A stretch of DNA of 64,000 nt from Selaginella moellendorffii (taxonomy: Eukaryota > Streptophyta > Lycopodiopsida > Selaginellales > Selaginellaceae), in NCBI RefSeq assembly GCF_000143415.4, contig NW_003314263.1:3031255-3095254 (forward strand). Direction: 5' to 3'. The translations under genes and the position numbers were made by a program. Under the pieces are notes generated by a model. That model was not told the DNA's origin, did not search any database, and saw only the letters and a list, made by a program, of their open reading frames with translations. Shown in pieces: positions 48,821-59,506 of the stretch; position 1 is the stretch's first letter; every line of letters begins with the position of its first letter.

Positions 48821-50298
48821 TCCATTGTAGGAATTCTCGAGTCTTCTCTCGAAAACACTGGGGGTCAATGACACACTCAGCATCCATAACATTCTACTCG
48901 CGACAAAAGTTGTTTTTGACAAATGGGTAGATGTGCTAAGGAGGTACCATGACGGGGAGTTGCTAAACTCAATGGGTGTGGAGGACAGCCGGAAGCCCAA
49001 TGATTTGAAGCTTAACGCCTTGCATTTCTCGCGGTCTCTAGACGACGACGACCTTCTGACAGTGGCTAATGCTCTTCTACGTGGTGAGGTAGTCTTCAAC
49101 AAGACCAAAATGACTCCCGGCCATATTGTGACATACGAGGACTTGTGCACAACTCTGAGAGCTTGTGCGCTATTGAAGGATTGGATCTTCGAGCAAGTGG
49201 CCGTGGAGAGGGTGAGCATTGACACCACGCAAGAGATGATGGAAGAGCTGGAGTTGTCAAATGAAGACATCGACGAGTACGTGAAGGGGGCCCCAAAGTT
49301 CATCGTTTTGCTGCGGGATGCCACGAAAAGTAAAGCTGAGAAGTTGGATCAGTATCCAAATTTCATTAAGAGGGATGTCGACCGTCGGCTTCAAAAACAG
49401 CTCAACCCCGCAGCAGAGGCCTATCGAGAACCTTACCGGGTATACGTGAATTCAGATGAGGATCAAAGGTGGAGGAGCATCGTTTCCCGCGGAGATGAGC
49501 AGGTCAAGAACATCTTTTGTGTGATGGACTTCACAAACAAGGAGATCACTCATGCAAACGAAGTCAGCTCCATCATTGACTTAATGGTGGGACTTGCGGA
49601 GGTAGAATCTTCAGTCCACTATATGATCTACGACTCCGAATCCTATCACAAGTTCTGGAAGGCCTTGAACGAGGTGAAGACTCGGTTGAAAGGCAAGGAG
49701 ATGTGGGAGATCCATGGGATAATGGCTAGGAAGAAGATACCGACGAATGTCCACATCTTCACACTCGCCCTTGTTATTGGTCTTGCAGCAGTGTGGGACT
49801 AGAGTGACTTCCCAGCTTCGTTCAACAAGGCCGATCGAATTGATCTGAGGGAGGTCAATTTACCCATGCCTGAGGAACTGAAGACGGCTATGGAGCTTTC
49901 GAATCCAAAGAAAGCTCCAGGTGCAGCATGGGAAATGCTCAGCTGGGTCTTCAACGCAATAGCGGGTGGGTCACCTGCTTCCGACTCCAAGGGCAAATGC
50001 GTTGTCGAGTACAACTGCGGCGGACTATTCTTTCGAGCCGCACTACTCAAGGGTGTCCCGTGTGTTGCGGTGACAAACTCCATTGAATAGGTGACTTCAA
50101 TGGAGCATATAATTACAGTTGCCAAAGAAAAACAGTATCTTCTCTGCGAACCTGGTGAGTACGCACTTTAAGTTTGAATGTTATCTCACAAGCTCTGTAT
50201 GCAGGAGCGTGGCCACCCCCAGATGCTGAAATGGCGTTAACAACTGTTGTTGAAGATACCCATGTTGGGCCGAGCTCACAACCTACACAAGGTAAGGT

Positions 50299-50319
50299 CA
50301 CGTGAGGCCTCACGCCATT
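50299..50319. repeat. Palindrome P3 in the 38-bp intron 50292-50329
   Basis: CGTGAGGCCTCACG at 50301-50314 is a perfect 14-bp palindrome, followed by CCATT and the acceptor. More than half of this tiny intron is the palindrome. Confidence 0.85.
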
Positions 50320-50436
50320 TTGATTATAGATCGTTGTGAATATTCAGACACGAGGACTGAAAAGCGCATTGGTGGCGCGTCGAAGAAGGACAAACAGACA
50401 AGCAAGAGGAAAAAAGAAGGTATAAATTATATTTGC

Positions 50437-50460
50437 AATGGCGTGTGGTCTCATGCCATT
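50437..50460. repeat. Palindrome P4 in the 49-bp intron 50420-50468
   Basis: Arms AATGGCGTG and CATGCCATT (one mismatch) around TGGTCT, directly followed by CCTTGCAG, the acceptor. Confidence 0.85.
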
Positions 50461-50570
50461 CCTTGCAGGAGACACTTCTTCAAAGGGAAGGCACGAGGAC
50501 GTACAGAAGGCAAAACAGGCAAGCACCAGCCAAGTACAACGGACAAGAGGTACCAATCATTGTTGTTATA

Positions 50571-50588
50571 CGTGAATTCTCATGCCAT
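50571..50588. repeat. Palindrome P5 in the 51-bp intron 50550-50600
   Basis: CGTGAATTCTCATGCC, a weaker member: the right half (CATGCCATT) and the outer CGTG are kept, the centre is GAATTC. The acceptor TTCTTGCAG follows. Confidence 0.6.
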
Positions 50589-50662
50589 TGCTTCTTGCAG
50601 CTCAAATTCCAAAGAGACTAGGGCAAGCAGCGCAAACCTCACGACAAGAACCTGAAGGTTTG

Positions 50663-50684
50663 ATGGCGTGTGGCCCCACGCAAT
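50663..50684. repeat. Palindrome P6 in the 45-bp intron 50658-50702
   Basis: ATGGCGTG, TGGCCC, CACGCAAT: arms with one mismatch around the centre. It begins only five bases after the donor. Confidence 0.8.
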
Positions 50685-51412
50685 TAACTAATGTTCTTGT
50701 AGATCACGTCGAGGAAATCGAACGGAACAACGTGCCTCCAGTGGAGGAGGGGGAGGCCTCGAAGAGTGATAAAGAGAGTTCCGAAACAAGTGATGCACGA
50801 TTAGAGGTGAGTAATATTACCATTTGACTTTCTCCTAACGCAGGAGGATTGCTTGACTATGGTCCATGTGAGGGGTAGCAAGCCCATCTTCGTCAAGCCA
50901 GAGGCTGTAGTGATGAACCGGACTGCTAGGTCAAGTGAAATCCTCATCATCGATGACTCACCGATTAAAACTGCAGCGAACACGCGTGCACCCCATCTCT
51001 TGCAATATGGAAACTAGGGAGAAGAAACCGTATGTTCTGGGGGACCTTGCAAAACGGCTTGGAGCAATGGTGATAGAGAACCGGCCAGTCCAGGAGGTGG
51101 CTGCAGAAATCAACCAAATGGCAGATGGAACGGTATATTAGAAGTCATTTGATCAGACAGACACCAGTCATCATTTATGGCATGTATATTGTCTAGCCAA
51201 GCACTATCCGCATCTCCATAATCTGCTCAACTGGATGGGTTCTTCGACCACTGAACATGAGCGTGGACGTATTAGAGAAGAGATGGCATTACTATTGGGT
51301 TTAAATCCTGATAGTGTGGAGAGTGATGAAATTCCAAGATTGTTGTATAGGCGTTGGAGGCAAAAAATAACAATCTGAGATGGCATGTATTTATTTAAAA
51401 ATGTAACTTATT

Positions 51413-51434
51413 ATGGCATGGGGTTCCATGCCAT
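51413..51434. repeat. Palindrome P7 downstream of the plus gene
   Basis: ATGGCATGG, GGTT, CCATGCCAT: perfect 9-bp arms with a 4-base loop, about 35 bases past the TGA. It shows that the motif is not restricted to introns; a half copy (ATGGCATGT) is at about 51380 and another near 51707. Confidence 0.85.
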
Positions 51435-51796
51435 TGTATTAATATTAAAAGACAATTCTTTGAGAGGATTTGCATTATACTAGAAGTGTTACAGCATGTT
51501 ATTGGAAGTCTACAAAGTTGTTTTATTAATAAGGGGAAAGTAAAGATTGAATGGGGACTTGGGCTCCACCTAGACTCGGAGCAACTGAGCCAATATTAAA
51601 AGGATGGAAAGAAATTAGACGACGATGACAAGGAGAAGAGAGAGGTGAAGCAGTGGCAGGGGGAGGAGAAGTGATTGAGTAGACATTTCTTTGTTTAAAA
51701 TAAAATGGCATGTGCCTCAATGCAGTTGATTTTTGTTATATTTATATACTATATAAAGGTTTGGAAACCTTATTTTACAAGTGGGATAATGACAAT

Positions 51797-51820
51797 TCCC
51801 ACTTTAACGAAATAGAACTT
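51797..51820 (-). repeat. Right terminal inverted repeat of the DNA transposon
   Basis: It contains CCCACTTTAACGAAATAG, the reverse complement of the left end, followed by AGCT (51821-51824). Just inside, AAGTGGGA and TTCCCACTT form a small subterminal inverted repeat. Confidence 0.85.
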
Positions 51821-51831
51821 AGCTTTAAATC

Positions 51832-54800
51832 CCTCAATATTGCTGGATGATAGCTTACTGTGTCTGCCAAACACCCTTGCTATCATGCCCTTTGTGTTAG
51901 TCTCATTTCGGTCCCAAATGCTATTTATGGAAAGTGTCTAGATTTGCTCATTTGGCATATCTACAGAATGTAGAGATTGTCTTGAACACAATGGTGTTCA
52001 TCCCATGTCCAAATTCACATTCTAGTGCCATTCCATATTTAGTAAGTTTCGAGCTTGTCCTAGAGACAAACTCCTGGTACTAAGGGAGGCTTGGGGTGAA
52101 AGCCCAAAGCATGTGTTCCTCGGGGCGGGGGGGGGGGGAAGCGGGGGCTGTGGGGGTTCCAAATGTATAGTACGGATAATGGGTAAGTCGGGCATGGCCG
52201 ACCAATCTGAGGCATAGTCTGGCTCTCGCTTGCATGCCTATCCTTGTTCTGTGTCCGGCTTGGGTGTAAGCCCAAGTTTCATTCCATACTAGCTGGTGGA
52301 GTACCCATATCCTCACGTTAGGCCACCGATATGCCGAAATAGCACCAAACTCCGTTTGGCTCCATTTTGTATGTTGGTCCTAGCATTAGGATGCTGGTTG
52401 CTCTAGAATTGTTCCAAGTCACTCCGGGCTCCTGTCCCTTCGCTCCTTGGGCTGTATGCTCAGGAGTTACTCCATGGTCCGGTTCCTTCATTCCTTGGCT
52501 CCATGTTGGGGAGTTTGGCACCGTTCCTTCGTTCAGTGGCCCAAGGCCCTGAAACTCGAGTTCCACACCACTGTCCTTTGGACATGTGGCATGTGACACA
52601 TGGCATCTGTCACGTGGCACAAAGAGGGTTTAGGTTCTATTTCGTGGTGTTATCCTATGGTAAATCACCATATGATAAAGAGTAAAAACCACGTGCGCTA
52701 CATTTGGTATCAGAGGATGAGTCTCAGTGAGTAGTATTCAATGAGATTGGGTAATTAGTCTCGTTGCATATGCAGAAATGAAAATGATGATCCGAGTGGG
52801 TACACGTTTGGGTGCTAAGACTTCGCAATTGTTCCTTGGGTATGGATTTGGTTACCTTTTTGTATCGTAATAATGTGAGCTTGCTCTTGGGCTCATAGGA
52901 TGGATTTGAGGTGTACCATTTGCATAAGTTTTCGCTTGGGCTCGTAAATGAGGCATATTAGCAATTCAAGGTTGCACTTTGAGTTGGCAGGATTAATGTT
53001 AGCCTATCAATGGTTCAATGAGTTGTTCCATATACCATGGGTAAGAGTGAACCTTCCCTAAGTTTGGTATGAGTGGTAAATAGGCTAGTCCGTAACTGTT
53101 TAGCATGGCACTAGTGGATCCTTCCTAGGCATGATTATAAGTGGATCAATCAAGACTATAGGGATTAATCTTTTGGTTCAAGTAGTCATTGCCGTGCTCT
53201 CTCGTAAACTTTTCTTGGATTGGACTGAAGGCAATGCGAACGCAAGCTTGAGGTTTGATCAAAGATAAGACCGAAAAGAGAGTCCTCAGGGACGAAAAAT
53301 CAAACACATAAATCATTTTCTCTTCTTGGAGATATGATTTGCAACGAGGTGTTAACTCATTACTCGTATTCACATCATGCAATCAAGAATCCCTATCTTG
53401 ATACATATTGGTTATGATAATCTTGCAAGTGGTGAGTCGTGAGATAGATAGTGGTGAAGCGCTCTACCATTTTGTTTAGACTTGCTATTGGAAGACTTAA
53501 GTTGCAATGCTCAATTCTTTTCTAGGGAACTTTGCTATTTCTCCTTGAGTAACTTGGTGTTGGATTAGTTTTGAGTTTGGTCAGAAAGAGAGTAGTATGA
53601 GTTTGTCCATGTTGTGAACAAAAGTTAATAGTGTTGGGTGTTGTAAGTCTCTATCAGTAGAGTGTGGCATTCATATTGCATTTTGTCCAATTGAGTTAGC
53701 ACTTGATAGTCACATAAGCCTTTATAGTAGTGATATGGGCATTACTCATGGTGTTGCTCAATTGATGATCAAGTCATTGTGATTTTTATTTCATATCCAT
53801 ATGATAGTGAGCAATATATTTACAAAGTTGTTTGGTTAAACGATGATCAACCCCAAAGTGGTTGATGGTGAAATTAGTTAACTTGCACAAAGTAGCATTG
53901 TAGTAGTTTTGACTGGATTCTCGATGGTGATCCATTGTGCTAAGCTTAAGTTGGTTCCTTGTTCCTTAAGGGTTTACCCATTAGGTGTTAGAAAAAGGTT
54001 GTAGCATTCATTTGCTATAACTTGTCGGATGATCCATTAGCACTTGGAGTAAATTGTTGGATGGAGAAAATGTGTAGTTGGGGCATTGATATCACTAGCA
54101 TTTGTGTTAGTGGAAGTGGCATTGTTATTTCGAGTGATAAGGAATTTTCCTTAGACCTTGATTTTCCATGCTATTTTTTTTATTAGTGTTTTGGCTTCAC
54201 ATTGGATCTTGAAGGTGATTGAAAAAGAGTGTTAGTGCAATGTGGATATTCAAAGATGTGGTCTTCGTGATCAAGCCTTCGATGTTTATTTTGCATTTTA
54301 CGGATATCAGTGTTGGATATCGGAAATATGGGCATGATATTCAATACTTAAGCAAACTATGGGTCTTGAGAATTTGTGTTGAGGTGAATCTTTGTGAAGT
54401 TGTTAGTAGGAGGAAGTTAGTTAAGTCTTGAAGGTTTGCATTCCTAGATTGAGAGTCATTCTTTCTCTAGGATGGAAAATTTTCCACAAATTTTCTTAGA
54501 CTTTTCCAATGGTTGATCTGTTGATCATTTTGCCCGAAAACCATTTCGCTTTCGTAAGTTAGTATAGACTAGTGAAAGGGTTGGAGTTGACTTTAGTGGG
54601 CTTAGACCTTAGTAAATAGTTTGTATGATGCAGCCCAAAAGGGATACTGATTTTTGGGGCTAAGACAATTGAGTTGGATAGAGTTTGGAGTTGGTGTAAA
54701 AAAGTGGCTATTGTGCTTTTCTAAGAAAGATGACACTTGTGCCTTTCTTCTATAGCATTGTGCTTGGTGGCAGTTTGCACTATGCATTTCGTTATACTCT

Positions 54801-57261
54801 ATGAGAGTAGTGAGCTCTCACTAATCTTAACTTGGTCTTGGTGGCCCTGCACCTTGGCTGAGGATAGTGATGTCCAACTTAGTTGTTTGAGGTTGAGATG
54901 TTGGTACCCGTATTATAGCTTTGGCTAAGAGGAGGTTGTGTACCGATATGAGTCCATCTCATGGTCTTCACTTTAGTTTCGACTGAATGTTGATCACATA
55001 GTTAGCCTCTTCAAGACATGTTCAGAGCTAGTGGCTAAATGTTTTAGTGAGCTTATTGCGGTTGAGTTGGATTTGAGTGGTCATTTAGTTTGTGCTTGTC
55101 TATGAACTTTTGTCTCGTACTTGGGGTATCATGTTCATGTTGGACAAGTATATAACTTGATGACAAGAGTTGGTGTTTAAGTCTTGTGAAGGCAAGTTGA
55201 GGAGTGATTGTTAGTTGCTTTGCGATTAGTGATTACTTGTAGATTTAGTCGAGGACTATTAACACTTGCTTTGCTCGATGATGATTTAGCAGTGATGGGC
55301 TTGCTTTACCGAATGGTATTGTGGAGGATCGTGTCGTTAGACTTACATGAGTTTTTCATGTTAACATGTTGACTCTACCTCTGTTGATATCATTTGGTTA
55401 CATCTAGTCCATAGTGTTAGATTTCATTGAGTCTTGGACGTGGTGAATCACTCCTTGATGAAGTGTTATCTGTAATTGAGTTTTGCTGAAGGATTGGTCT
55501 CGAATACTAACTGAGGTATCTTCAACTTTGGTTAGCTTAGTTGCTAAAGAGTTTTGAATGGTGATTCACTCTTGCTTTCTTTTAGCTTTGTTCTAATGTT
55601 GATGGCATTGAAGTGATGCCTGTCGTTGACATTATTGATGTTGAGAATCAAGTGAGATGAAATGTTTCTCCTTAGGATTGACATTGAGTTTCATTAATCT
55701 TGATGAAGATAGTGTTGATGCTTTGGCTTTGGCTTTGTGTTATTGGCATTCATGCATTTGCTAGTTAGCAACTGTATTGACATTCAAATGAACTGAGTGG
55801 CAAGTTGAGCTAGTTATGTTTTAGATGAGATTGTCTAGTAAAGGTTGAGCTTTAGCTTTTCCTTGAAAAGTGATTTAGTTATGAACTATACTAGCTTTAT
55901 GAGAGGATGAGTTAGTGATCAATATTGAATATTTGAATCCTTATTGGATTTGAGTTGGAATATATTGATCATTGATGATTTCTTTTGTGCTTGTTACGAT
56001 GTGTGTTATGTCTTGCTATAGATGGATTCATGGAGGATTATTTGATAATCACTTGTTGAGCATCGCTTTGTTATACTTAGCTTTTGGATTGATGCAGAAA
56101 TACTCTTCATTAGCTTTGGCATTATGAAGTTTGGCTTATGGATGTGTTGAGGAAGATATTGTGGGTTGCACCATAATTTCTTCTTTAGCATTAAAGTTAG
56201 CTTCTATGAAACTCATGATCATTATTAAACAAGACTTGGCTATAGGCTTCTTCGAGCTTTTGGTTCTTTGAGTTTTGTGCTCATTATTCCATTTGTTAGA
56301 AGTTGTTGGGGAAGGCATTTTAGCTCTTAGCTTCGATATTAAAGTTGGCTTTTGTGTCTAGCAATTGTTGATGACGATTGACTATCATCTTAGATAGTTG
56401 ATTATCCTTGTCGAAGGTTTTTCTTGATTATTGTTAATCTAGAATGATTTGCTATCCTTCGGGATGGTGGATTCCTTCTTAGACGATGATTCTGCATATA
56501 TCTTTTTGATGGGGTGATTGATAATTTTTCATGATGGTTAGTTGTTCTTTTTGATAGCTTATGGTTTTTTGCAATACCATATGTTCTTTGTGGTTTGCTC
56601 TGGATTGGTCTCTTATGTGTGAGACATCAGTAGGATGTCGTTGACACTTGCTAAAAGCAACTTACGTTCCTTCATATTATTGACCGGGATTTATTCAAAT
56701 TGGCTTGTGCAATGATTGGCATGACTAAGTGTTTGTTGGTTTTACTACATTCATTTTGTTCTGTTGATTGTTGCTCGAGTTAGTTCTAATAGATTAGGAT
56801 GTTATTTCCTTCGGGTGATACATTCGCGAGCATTTTGCTTGCTAATCAATGATACTTTGTGTTCTTTGAGTTAAATTTGGTAAGTTGTTTAGCATACTAT
56901 TTACAATCTTCGGTAGTTAAGTTTTCTCATTGAGTTTACTTGATGATATATTTGTTATTGAATTTTGTTAGATGGTGAATCATATGTTTTCCAATGATAG
57001 TGATCTTGGTGGTTCCTATCCTATAATACTGGTTTATTAGATGATAACTTACTTGGAATACTTTTGTGTTCTAATATAAGGTTTAATCACTGATACTTAA
57101 GTCTCTAAGATATCATTGTCTATGACTTTGATATTGTCCATCTATTGATCTTTGAATTTGAGCCAGTATGGGCAGATTGGCTTCAGCACTTCGTATGTAT
57201 GGTGAAATCTCTAGTCATGGGGTAGCTATTGTTGAATGGTCACATCACCTGCCTCTCTAAA
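51832..57261 (+). mobile_element. Family-A element A3, truncated at both ends
   Basis: The LTR part 51832-52702 lacks its first 300 bp or so; it directly follows seven bases of reverse transcriptase sequence that flank the TIR transposon. The primer site TTTGGTATCAGAGG is at 52703. The internal region 52717-57261 is uninterrupted and serves as a reference for the broken copies, but stops at GCCTCTCT, about 430 bp before the purine tract, where the reversed LTR of the next copy begins. No long frames. Confidence 0.85.
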
Positions 57262-59231
57262 TGTAGTGCACGTGGTTTTTACCCTTTATCCTATGGTGAT
57301 TTATTGTAGGATAACACCACGAAACGGAACCTAAACCCTTCATGTGCCACGTGACAGATGCCACATGTCACATGCCACATGTCCAAAAAACGTGGTGTGG
57401 AACCTGAGGTTCAGGGCTTTGGGCCACTGAAAGAAGGAATGGTGCCAAACCCCCAAGCATGGAGCCAAGGAGTGATGGAACCGGACCATGGAGTAACTCC
57501 CGAGCATACAGCCCAAGGAGCGAAGGGACAGGAGCTCGGAGCGACTTGCAACAGTCCTGGAGTAACCAGCATCCTAATGCCAGGACCAGCACACAAAATA
57601 GAGTCAAACGGAGTCTGGCGCTATTTCGGCATACTGGTGGTCTAACGTGAGGATATGGGTACTCCACCAGCTAGCATGGAATGGAACTTGGGCTTACACC
57701 CAAGCTGGACGCAGAACAAGGACAGGCACGCAAGCAGGAGCTAAACTATGCCTCAGGTTGGTCGGCCATACCGACCTACCCACTATCCCTACTATACATT
57801 GGAACCCCCCACATCCCCCCTCTGAGGAACACATGCTTTGGGCTTTCACCCCAAGCCTCCTTTAGTATCAGGAGTTAGTCTCTGGGACAAGCTCGAAACT
57901 TACTAAATATGGAATGGCACTAGAATGTGAATTTGGACACGGGGCAAACACCATTGTGTTCAGGACAATCTCTACATTCCGTAGATATGCCAAATGAGCA
58001 AATCTAGACACTTTCTATAAATAGCATTTGGGACCGAAATGAGACTAACACAAAGGGCATGATAGTGAGGGTGTTTGGCAGACACAATAAGCTATCATCT
58101 AGTGATATTGAGGGACTAGTTTCAATATGCGAGGGTTCTTGTCAAGCTAGTGCAAGACAGAGCAAAAGAAAACTAACAAGCCAAGCTGAGTGTGCTCAGC
58201 TAAATAGACACTTAGGAATTCCTTCCTTATGCTCATCCGGCCAAGTACAGATGCAAAGCCCAGTTTACTAACACTTGAACAAGAGGGGCTGATAAAGGGT
58301 CTAGCAATACTGACCTCCAGCCCTCGTGGCAGTAAGGAAAGAGTGTCCGTAAAGATTGGTCAACAAGTAACTTTCGATACTCGAAATCACATTCGCGATA
58401 CTCTTCCCCCCCTAGGGAAGATCGACTTCTTCGTCGATGCATACTCAAGTCTAGAATACCGCCAAGGAAACAACTCCAGAAAAAGTTCACGGTATTCACA
58501 CTATGTGAGACATGCATCAACTTAAAAGAGTTATGAGGCAACCTCTTTGTCTAACGCGGATGTGCTACCCACTCAGACACCTTCCGGGCGTCGCCGACAA
58601 GGAAATGACCAACAAAGTTAGCCACCCTTGCTGCTTTGGGTGTCACCCAGCTACAAAAGTGTGATATGCCCCTACCCGTAGGAACATAGAGAGAGAAGCC
58701 AGAGGCCCCAACCCTCCTAAGCAAAGAAACCAAACCTATCGGTAAGGTTTAGATAGACTATTGTAAATAAGTAGTTAAAGTTGTTTACACGGTTACACCC
58801 TTTTAACAGAATAAGGAACATCGACAAAGAGGCGGGTGATATGATCATTTGACAGTAGCTACCCCATGACTAGAGATTTCACCATGCACAAGAAGTGCCA
58901 AAGCCAGTCTGCCTATACTGGCCCAAACTCAAAGATCAATATTAAAGTCATAAACAATGATATCTTAGAGATTTAATTATCAGTGAATAAAGCTTAGATT
59001 AGAACACAAAAGTATTCCAAGTAAGTTATCATCTGATAAACTAGTATTATAATATAGGAACCGCCAAGATCAACATGATTGTAAAAGATAGGATTCACTA
59101 TCCAACAAAATTCAATAGTCAACGTATCATCAAGAAAATGCAATGATGAAACTTAACTATTGAAGATGGCAAATAATATGCCAAACAACTTACTAAAGAT
59201 AACTCAAAGAACACAAAGTATCATTAACTGG
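57262..59231 (-). mobile_element. Family-A fragment A4: reversed LTR plus 3' internal end
   Basis: A complete LTR in minus orientation (57262-58400, plus-strand TGTAGTGCACG ... CATTCGCGATA) is followed by the reversed purine tract (CTCTTCCCCCCCT) and about 820 bp of reversed internal sequence. The LTR lacks its flanking duplication and meets A3's internal region directly, so A3 and A4 were joined by rearrangement, not by simple insertion. Confidence 0.85.
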
Positions 59232-59506
59232 CAAGCAATTGCCCCTTTTCCAGTTGGCTTAAAGGGAGAGAGATAAGGTGTGCTATAGTTGGTATCAGAG
59301 TAAATGACACGGGTTCGATTCCCATTGATTAGTGGCTACTTAAAAATATAATATACATTTGAGCAAGATATATTCCTACCCCTAAATTTGAAATCATACG
59401 TATTGGGCTCCTTCCTCTTGTGTGGAGTATCCATGGACAAAGGTATCCACCATGGGACTGTAGTACGGGTGGATGACTAGTTGCCTCACATGGAAGAGCG
59501 GAATAG
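59232..59506. other. tRNA-like repeat or other-element end between A4 and A5
   Basis: This 275-bp stretch is absent from other family-A copies. At 59277-59320 it contains TATAGTTGGTATCAGAG and GGGTTCGATTCCC, which resemble the A and B boxes of a tRNA gene about 20 bases apart. That suggests a tRNA-derived SINE head, but no acceptor stem closes. It ends with a purine-rich tract (GGAAGAGCGGAATAG) directly before an LTR start. Confidence 0.4.

Larger units (their letters stand above)
47981..51378 (+). pseudogene. ParB-like and methyltransferase-like multi-exon gene of the DNA transposon (five internal TAG)
   Basis: Eight exons join in frame: 47981-48776, 48831-50154, 50205-50291, 50330-50419, 50469-50549, 50601-50657, 50703-50806, 50844-51378 (TGA at 51376-51378). 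Parts: a Lys-rich N-terminus; a ParB/sulfiredoxin-like segment (VYTIDVSHIDI ... LVSDEWVEKLKQKM ... IRFYAISGQHSSLAMQEI); a long helical middle; a segment WEMLSWVF ... VVEYNCGGLFFRAALLKG resembling motifs X and I of amino-methyltransferases; a charged low-complexity tail; and a C-terminal helical part (LGDLAKRLGAMVIENRPVQE). In-frame TAG codons lie at 48201, 48711, 49800, 50088 and 51139. One frame change between 50960 and 51005 is unexplained. No start codon is visible, so the 5' end is missing or spliced from elsewhere. Confidence 0.5.
25328..51820. mobile_element. TIR DNA transposon (about 5.1 kb) expanded by nested LTR elements
   Basis: The ends are inverted repeats of about 24 bp that differ by one base: AAGCTCTATTTCGTT... 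at 25328 and, on the other strand, AAGTTCTATTTCGTT... ending at 51820. Both run on through AAAGTGGGA. The duplicated AGCT lies outside each end (25324-25327 and 51821-51824). Removing the unit joins a reverse transcriptase frame on the left to its next codons on the right, so the target site is confirmed. Without LTR element A1 the transposon is 25328-25431 plus 46796-51820, about 5.13 kb. It carries a DUF7869-like gene (-) and a ParB-like gene (+). I cannot assign it to a named superfamily. Confidence 0.8.

Noticed and set aside
48201-51141. A genetic code change (TAG read as Gln) as the leading explanation
   Set aside because: Many CAG codons remain, the neighbouring Ty3 relic also has TAG and TGA stops, and C-to-T decay at CHG sites explains TAG. 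I kept it only as a testable alternative.
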